From assembly GCA_905182235.1 (NCBI GenBank), contig CAJJAM010000030.1:51023-115022 (forward strand): a stretch of 64,000 nucleotides of DNA, written 5' to 3'. This stretch comes from SAR86 cluster bacterium SAR86B (GTDB taxonomy: Bacteria > Pseudomonadota > Gammaproteobacteria > Magnimaribacterales > Magnimaribacteraceae). The notes below the pieces were generated by a model. It was not told the origin of the DNA, did no database searches, and was given only the letters and a program-made list of their open reading frames with translations. The position numbers and the translations under genes were made by a program. Position 1 is the first letter of the stretch; the number at the start of each line of letters is the position of its first letter. This document shows, one piece after another, positions 59,117 through 64,000 of this stretch.

Positions 59117-60025
59117 ATGCTCTTAAATGAGGTGCACAATTTCCTCTCTAACTTAGAAATTGTTAAGCAGCTGTCTTTTCATACCATTGATAACTACAAA
59201 AGAGATATAGAGAAATTTTGTGCCTATCTTTCAGAAGAAGACATTTCTTCATGGCAGAACGTAAGGGAACATGAAGTAAGAAGCTACATTAATAAAGAAA
59301 GAAGAAGGGGATTAAATCCAAGGAGCCTGCAAAGAATTTTATCTTCCATAAGAAGTTTTTTTAATTATTTGGTTGATGAAAATATTGTTCAACTCAATCC
59401 TGCATTAGCGATTAATTCTCCAAAGGCAGCAAATTTATTACCAAAAGCCATGGACGCAGACCTGGTTCAAAAATTATTGGACTTCAAAGCCGAAGGAGCA
59501 ATTGAAATAAGAGACAAAGCAATGGCAGAACTTCTTTATTCTTCTGGCTTGAGGTTGGCAGAACTCTGCAGCCTTGACCTTACTAGCATTTCTATAAAAG
59601 AAAGGAGTTGTAGGGTGGTCGGCAAAGGTAATAAGACTAGAGATTTGCCCATAGGAAGGAAAGCTATCCAATCAATTAGAGATTGGTTGATACACCGAAA
59701 TAACTATATTAAAGATGAAAATTCTGAAGAGGTATTGGCTTTATTTCTTAACAATAAAGGTAAAAGGATTTCACCTAGATCTGTTCAACTGAGGTTAGCA
59801 AAATTAAGCAAAATGAGGGGGCTGCCAGTCGTGAATCCTCACATGCTAAGACATTCTTTTGCCAGTCATGTGCTTGAATCAAGTGGCGACTTAAGAGCCG
59901 TCCAGGAAATGCTGGGTCATTCAGATATAGGAACTACCCAGATTTATACTAAATTAGATTTTCAGCATCTATCAAAGGTTTACGATGCATCTCACCCAAG
60001 GGCAAAAAAGAAAGATAAAACATGA
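59117..60025 (+). CDS. xerC: Tyrosine recombinase XerC
   Basis: ELLYSSGLRLAELCSLDL, PHMLRHSFASHVLESSGDLRAVQEMLGHSDIGTTQIYTKL. Confidence 0.96.
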   Translation: MLLNEVHNFLSNLEIVKQLSFHTIDNYKRDIEKFCAYLSEEDISSWQNVREHEVRSYINKERRRGLNPRSLQRILSSIRSFFNYLVDENIVQLNPALAINSPKAANLLPKAMDADLVQKLLDFKAEGAIEIRDKAMAELLYSSGLRLAELCSLDLTSISIKERSCRVVGKGNKTRDLPIGRKAIQSIRDWLIHRNNYIKDENSEEVLALFLNNKGKRISPRSVQLRLAKLSKMRGLPVVNPHMLRHSFASHVLESSGDLRAVQEMLGHSDIGTTQIYTKLDFQHLSKVYDASHPRAKKKDKT

Positions 60026-60717
60026 CTATAAAAGTAATTTCGTTTGATTTAGATGATACATTCTGGCCAATTATGCCCACCATTTTGAATGCTGAAAAAA
60101 TAACTAATGGCTGGATTAAAGAAAACTATCCAGGAGTGGGCTCTCTTCTTGGTTCAAAAGACGTTCTTGAGATACGCGATAAATTATTAAAAGACAACCC
60201 TGGTCTTATGTACCAATTATCCAAGTTGAGGGAATTATCTTTTGTAGAACTGGGAGTATTGGCAGGTTATTCAGAAAAGGAGGCAAAAGAAATGGCGACC
60301 AGTTCTTTTGAAATATTCTATAGAGAAAGAAATAATGTTGTGCTGTATGCAGGTGTCGAAGAGTGTTTGGATAGTTTAAATAAACAATACTCTTTGGGCG
60401 TTATCACTAATGGTAATGCTGATCTAAAAATTATTGGTATAGATCATTATTTTGATTTTAACTTCTCCGCATCTGGCTTTAATGCGGCTAAACCAGATCC
60501 CGTTATGTTTGAGGCAGTCAAAGACTTTACAAAATGCAAAGGAAATCAGATTTGTCATGTTGGCGATCACCCAATCAATGATGTGAAAGCTAGTTATGAC
60601 TGTGAAATGAATCCTATTTGGTTTAATGATCAAGAGTTAGAGTGGTCCGTTCCCGAGATTCAACCTCTTGAAGTAACTCATTGGGAAAGAATGGAAGAGG
60701 CTATTAAAACTTTCTGA
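60022..60717 (+). CDS. HAD family hydrolase (YigB-like)
   Basis: ISFDLDDTFWP, GVITNGNADL, VGDHPINDVKASYDCEMNPIWF; downstream of xerC. Confidence 0.88.
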   Translation: MTIKVISFDLDDTFWPIMPTILNAEKITNGWIKENYPGVGSLLGSKDVLEIRDKLLKDNPGLMYQLSKLRELSFVELGVLAGYSEKEAKEMATSSFEIFYRERNNVVLYAGVEECLDSLNKQYSLGVITNGNADLKIIGIDHYFDFNFSASGFNAAKPDPVMFEAVKDFTKCKGNQICHVGDHPINDVKASYDCEMNPIWFNDQELEWSVPEIQPLEVTHWERMEEAIKTF

Positions 60718-60719
60718 GC

Positions 60720-61313
60720 TTATAGCTGGGATAAATAATTATCTAACCTGTCTGAATTCATGATGAACTTTGATTTTTGGTTTTGTGCTGCTTGCTTCAC
60801 TGAATCCAGATTAACAGCCTTACCTACTTGTATAACTCCTATCATTGCCATCATGACGTGAGGATCGCATTGATAAACATACACACCTTCGGCGTCCAAA
60901 GTGACGCTTATGTCTTTACTCAATTGACCCAGCCAATTCTTTGCTCCATCAGGAATCATGCCTTCTATGGATACTGAATTATGAGACATATCAACGGCTT
61001 TGAAGTGAATAGTATCTCCTTTTGATACCTTGATAACAGCGGGCTCAAAGATCATTGTGCCTCCAGCGCCCGAATTAAGCATTTTAACCACATGCTCTGA
61101 ACCTTGAGATAATTCTATCTTCTCCATAACTACTGCTGGATTTGCGGCCATTGGCATCGCCACAGCAACGTTTGAAGAACAATCTTCTCCTTCCATACAA
61201 ACCGAACCCACGGGTGCTATTCTTTTTTTAAGAGCCTCTTCCGCCTGGGAAGAGTAAGCCGGTAAAACGAAAATAAATGTAAGAAAAATTAATACAATTT
61301 TTGTGTAGTTCAT
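60720..61313 (-). CDS. Secreted pseudoazurin/plastocyanin-like cupredoxin with cytochrome-c5-like N-terminal segment
   Basis: MSHNSVSIEGMIPDGAKNW and YQCDPHVMMAMIGVIQVG copper-ligand pattern (H, C, H, M); signal peptide. Confidence 0.85.
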   Translation of the reverse strand: MNYTKIVLIFLTFIFVLPAYSSQAEEALKKRIAPVGSVCMEGEDCSSNVAVAMPMAANPAVVMEKIELSQGSEHVVKMLNSGAGGTMIFEPAVIKVSKGDTIHFKAVDMSHNSVSIEGMIPDGAKNWLGQLSKDISVTLDAEGVYVYQCDPHVMMAMIGVIQVGKAVNLDSVKQAAQNQKSKFIMNSDRLDNYLSQL

Positions 61314-61386
61314 GTTTATTCTATTTAGCTAAAGATAAGCGTCGGCATTATAAAGGAAGAGTGAATAACAATCTTCAATGTTTTAA

Positions 61387-62571
61387 TCAAAATGCAGCTA
61401 TGCCTGTTTGTGATCTTCCAAGAATGAGTGCGTGTATATCGTTAGTTCCTTCATAAGTATTAACTACTTCTAAATTAACCATGTGTCGCATGATGGGGTA
61501 TTCATCAGATATGCCGTTACCGCCCAACATATCTCTGGATTGTCTGGCTATTTCCAATGCCTTGCCTGTTGAATTTCTTTTTATTAACGAAATTAATTCC
61601 GGTGCTATTCCTTCTTGGTCCATCATTTGTCCGGCCCTAAAACAACCTTGCAAGCCCAAAGCAATGTCCGTTTGCATATCAGCAAGCTTGAGCTGGATGA
61701 GTTGATTGGCCCCAAGTGGTTTATTAAATTGCTTACGATCCATTACATAATCTCGAGCAGTCAGCCAACATGTCTCAGCAGCCCCCAATGCGCCCCATGC
61801 AATTCCATACCTCGCATTATTTAAACAGCTAAACGGGCCCTTCAAACCTTCTACTTCCGGAAGCATCTGCTCTTCCGGTACAAAAACTTCTTCCATTACT
61901 ATTTGGCCTGTAACTGAGGCTCTAAGAGCAAGTTTGCCTTCTATTTTAGGTGCACTTAAGCCTTCCATGCCTTTCTCAAGAATAAAACCCTTAATAATAC
62001 CTTCATCATTTTTAGCCCATACAACAAAGACATCGGCTATGGGACTATTCGAAATCCACATCTTAGCACCCGAAAGAGAATAACCGCCCTTTACAGACTT
62101 AGCTCTAGATATCAGACCACCAGCGTCTGACCCATAATCTGGCTCTGTTAGCCCAAAACAACCAATCCACTCCCCGCTTGCTAACCTCGGAAGATATTTT
62201 TCTCGCTGTGCTTCAGTACCAAAAGCATAAATTGGGTACATGACCAAAGAAGACTGCACACTCATCATGGAACGATAGCCTGAATCAACTTTTTCTATTT
62301 CTCTCGCGACAAGACCATAGCTCATGTAGTCAACCCCGGGGCAGTCATACCCTTGAATTGTTGACCCTAAGAGCCCTAAATTTCCCATTTCTTTAAAAAT
62401 GGATGGATCTGTCTCTTCGCTTCTGAAGGCCTCTCTAACTCTAGGAAGCAATTTATCTTGAGCGTATTGATGGGCGGTATCTCTTACCATTCTCTGATCA
62501 TCATTTAACTGCTGATCAAGTAGAAAGGGATCTTTCCAATTTAATGATTGCCAATTGCTCTTACTAGCCAT
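61387..62571 (-). CDS. gcdH: Acyl-CoA dehydrogenase, glutaryl-CoA dehydrogenase-like
   Basis: [54 protein letters not shown]. Confidence 0.92.
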   Translation of the reverse strand: MASKSNWQSLNWKDPFLLDQQLNDDQRMVRDTAHQYAQDKLLPRVREAFRSEETDPSIFKEMGNLGLLGSTIQGYDCPGVDYMSYGLVAREIEKVDSGYRSMMSVQSSLVMYPIYAFGTEAQREKYLPRLASGEWIGCFGLTEPDYGSDAGGLISRAKSVKGGYSLSGAKMWISNSPIADVFVVWAKNDEGIIKGFILEKGMEGLSAPKIEGKLALRASVTGQIVMEEVFVPEEQMLPEVEGLKGPFSCLNNARYGIAWGALGAAETCWLTARDYVMDRKQFNKPLGANQLIQLKLADMQTDIALGLQGCFRAGQMMDQEGIAPELISLIKRNSTGKALEIARQSRDMLGGNGISDEYPIMRHMVNLEVVNTYEGTNDIHALILGRSQTGIAAF

Positions 62572-62665
62572 TCTTTACTCCGCTTATGTAGAAAAAGGCT
62601 GGAGATAATAACAGGAGCATTCTATTAATAAAATAAAAGGTTGGAATTCTATATAATCTGATTTT

Positions 62666-62740
62666 GGGCTAGTAGTTCAGCATGGATAGAACGTCTGCCT
62701 CCGGAGCAGAAGGTCACAGGTTCAAATCCTGTCTAGCCCA
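62666..62740 (+). tRNA. tRNA-Arg (anticodon CCG)
   Basis: Acceptor GGGCTAG/CTAGCCC, anticodon arm TCTGC-CTCCGGA-GCAGA, T arm ACAGG-TTCAAAT-CCTGT, discriminator A; 3' CCA not encoded. Confidence 0.95.
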
Positions 62741-62767
62741 TTAAATTTAAGATAAACTCTATTGGTA

Positions 62768-63019
62768 ATGAAAAAATTGCTCTTAATCCTAGGAATCTTA
62801 ATCTTTAGTGCATATGCAATACCTTTCTTTCTATTTTGGATTGCGGCTTTAATGGGATCTTTAATTAGCGAGACTATATACCTTAATGCCCAAACCATGT
62901 TATCTCAGTTAAAATCTGAAGGTTATTTAGGTTTAGTTATAGCCCAAACGACACTCACTCCTTTGCTTTCTGCTTTGATAGCAATATTTTTGTATAAAAA
63001 ATATAAGAAACTAAACTAA
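62768..63019 (+). CDS. Small membrane protein, function unknown
   Basis: MKKLLLILGILIFSAYAIPFFLFWIAALMG..., two or three predicted TMs; no family recognised. Confidence 0.5.
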   Translation: MKKLLLILGILIFSAYAIPFFLFWIAALMGSLISETIYLNAQTMLSQLKSEGYLGLVIAQTTLTPLLSALIAIFLYKKYKKLN

Positions 63020-63079
63020 GTGTTTTTTTGCTAAATTTCCTTTTAGAACTTACGATATAACTAAATTTTGGGGAAAATT

Positions 63080-64000
63080 ATGGAATATGATCTTTTAATT
63101 AAGAACGGAACGATAGTAGATGGAACAGGCTCTGATGCCTATTCTGGAGATATTTCAATCAAAGATGGAGTTATAACTGAAATCGGCGAAGTGAGTGGTG
63201 AAGCCGCTGAGATTATAGATGCTGAAGGTATGACTGTATCACCTGGTTTTGTTGATATACATACTCATCTGGACGCACAAATTGGCTGGGACCCTGAAAT
63301 GACGCCTATTTGCTGGCACGGTGTTACCACGGCTTTGATTGGAAACTGCGGCCTCACCTTTGCTCCTTGCAAGCCTGATGATGTCGAACTTCTCGCTGGC
63401 ATGATGGAAACAGTGGAGGACATTCCAAAACAGGCCATACTCTCCGGGCTTTCTTGGAACTGGGAGCACTACGGTCAATACCTCGACATGCTGGAAGAAC
63501 TAAAACCTTCACTGAATGTTGCTGGTCTCGTGGGTCATTGCGCTGTTCGCTATTACGTTATGGGTGATCGATCTTTTGATGAGCAGGCAACTGATGCTGA
63601 AAAGCAACAGATGGCGGACATTGTAGAAAAGGCAATGAAAGATGGTGCGGTTGGATTCTCGACCAATCGTTACGAACCACATAAGGCTCCGGATGGTCGT
63701 GCAATTCCAGGAACCTATGCCGAGAGTTCTGAGCTTTTAGAGATTGCAAAGGTTGTCGGGCCTCAAGATGGTTTGATGCAACTCGTTGGCGCAGATTTTG
63801 ATATTATGAAGTCGATTGCAGACACAGAAGGCAGCAGAGTCTTATTTAGCTATGGTTGTTCTGGCGAAGAGGGATCCGGGGAAAGGGCTGCAACGCAACT
63901 GGACGAACTGAACTTAGAAGGACGTAATATCACCGGCATCAGTCACACACGTGGATCTGGCTATATGTTTGGTCTCCAGTCAGACATACCTATCTCAGGT
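63080..64000 (+). CDS. N-acyl-D-amino-acid deacylase/amidohydrolase family protein, 3'-truncated by window edge
   Basis: Not in ORF track (runs off window); MEYDLLIKNGTIVDGTGSDAYSGDISIKDGVITEIGEVSG...GFVDIHTHLDAQIGWDPEMTPICWHGVTTALIGNCGLTFAP. Confidence 0.92.
   Translation, partial: MEYDLLIKNGTIVDGTGSDAYSGDISIKDGVITEIGEVSGEAAEIIDAEGMTVSPGFVDIHTHLDAQIGWDPEMTPICWHGVTTALIGNCGLTFAPCKPDDVELLAGMMETVEDIPKQAILSGLSWNWEHYGQYLDMLEELKPSLNVAGLVGHCAVRYYVMGDRSFDEQATDAEKQQMADIVEKAMKDGAVGFSTNRYEPHKAPDGRAIPGTYAESSELLEIAKVVGPQDGLMQLVGADFDIMKSIADTEGSRVLFSYGCSGEEGSGERAATQLDELNLEGRNITGISHTRGSGYMFGLQSDIPISG

Noticed and set aside
59117-60025. Tyrosine recombinase as evidence for a mobile element
   Set aside because: It is chromosomal XerC in its conserved dapF-DUF484-xerC-HAD context, not an integrase of an island.
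63239-63749. Two - strand ORFs (79 and 63 aa) near the window end
   Set aside because: Antisense to the clear N-acyl-D-amino-acid deacylase reading frame on the + strand.
1-64000. CRISPR arrays, transposons, prophage or toxin-antitoxin systems
   Set aside because: No regularly spaced repeats, transposase, phage structural or toxin-antitoxin motifs were seen on reading both strands; the only clear tandem repeat is in rpmE.

Overview
AT-rich 64-kb window from a free-living, probably marine gammaproteobacterium (SAR86-like; lineage is inference). It is densely packed, about 60 genes on both strands, mostly housekeeping: PriA/L31, CoaBC, L28/L33, UbiH/PepP, ZapB-like/ZapA/6S RNA/FAU1-type cyclo-ligase, IlvA/RpiA, Lnt/CorC/YbeY/PhoH/MiaB, Orn, UbiE-UbiB-HisE-TatABC, Dtd, FBA class I/PGK/transketolase, and a long MetK-AhcY-MetF-ArgH-LptM-LysA-DapF-DUF484-XerC-HAD run. 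Accessory or catabolic islands: valine catabolism (HIBCH/HIBADH), a LolA-like/beta-barrel/RND-MMPL trio, an HLD-II-like haloalkane dehalogenase, an ALDH strongly resembling plant-type ALDH12 (P5C dehydrogenase), a Gfo/Idh-AKR2-TauD cluster, a purple-acid-phosphatase-like enzyme, a cupredoxin, GcdH, and a truncated N-acyl-D-amino-acid deacylase. RNA genes: one tRNA-Arg(CCG) and a 6S RNA. I found no CRISPR array, transposase, phage module or rRNA. Strongest unusual points: the ALDH12-type enzyme, the three-gene envelope lipid-export-like cluster, the tandem-repeat acidic tail on L31, the AKR2/Gfo/TauD operon, pervasive convergent stop-codon overlap, absence of UbiJ between UbiE and UbiB, and an orphan coding remnant. 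All family calls come from reading sequence motifs and memory; no database searches were run.
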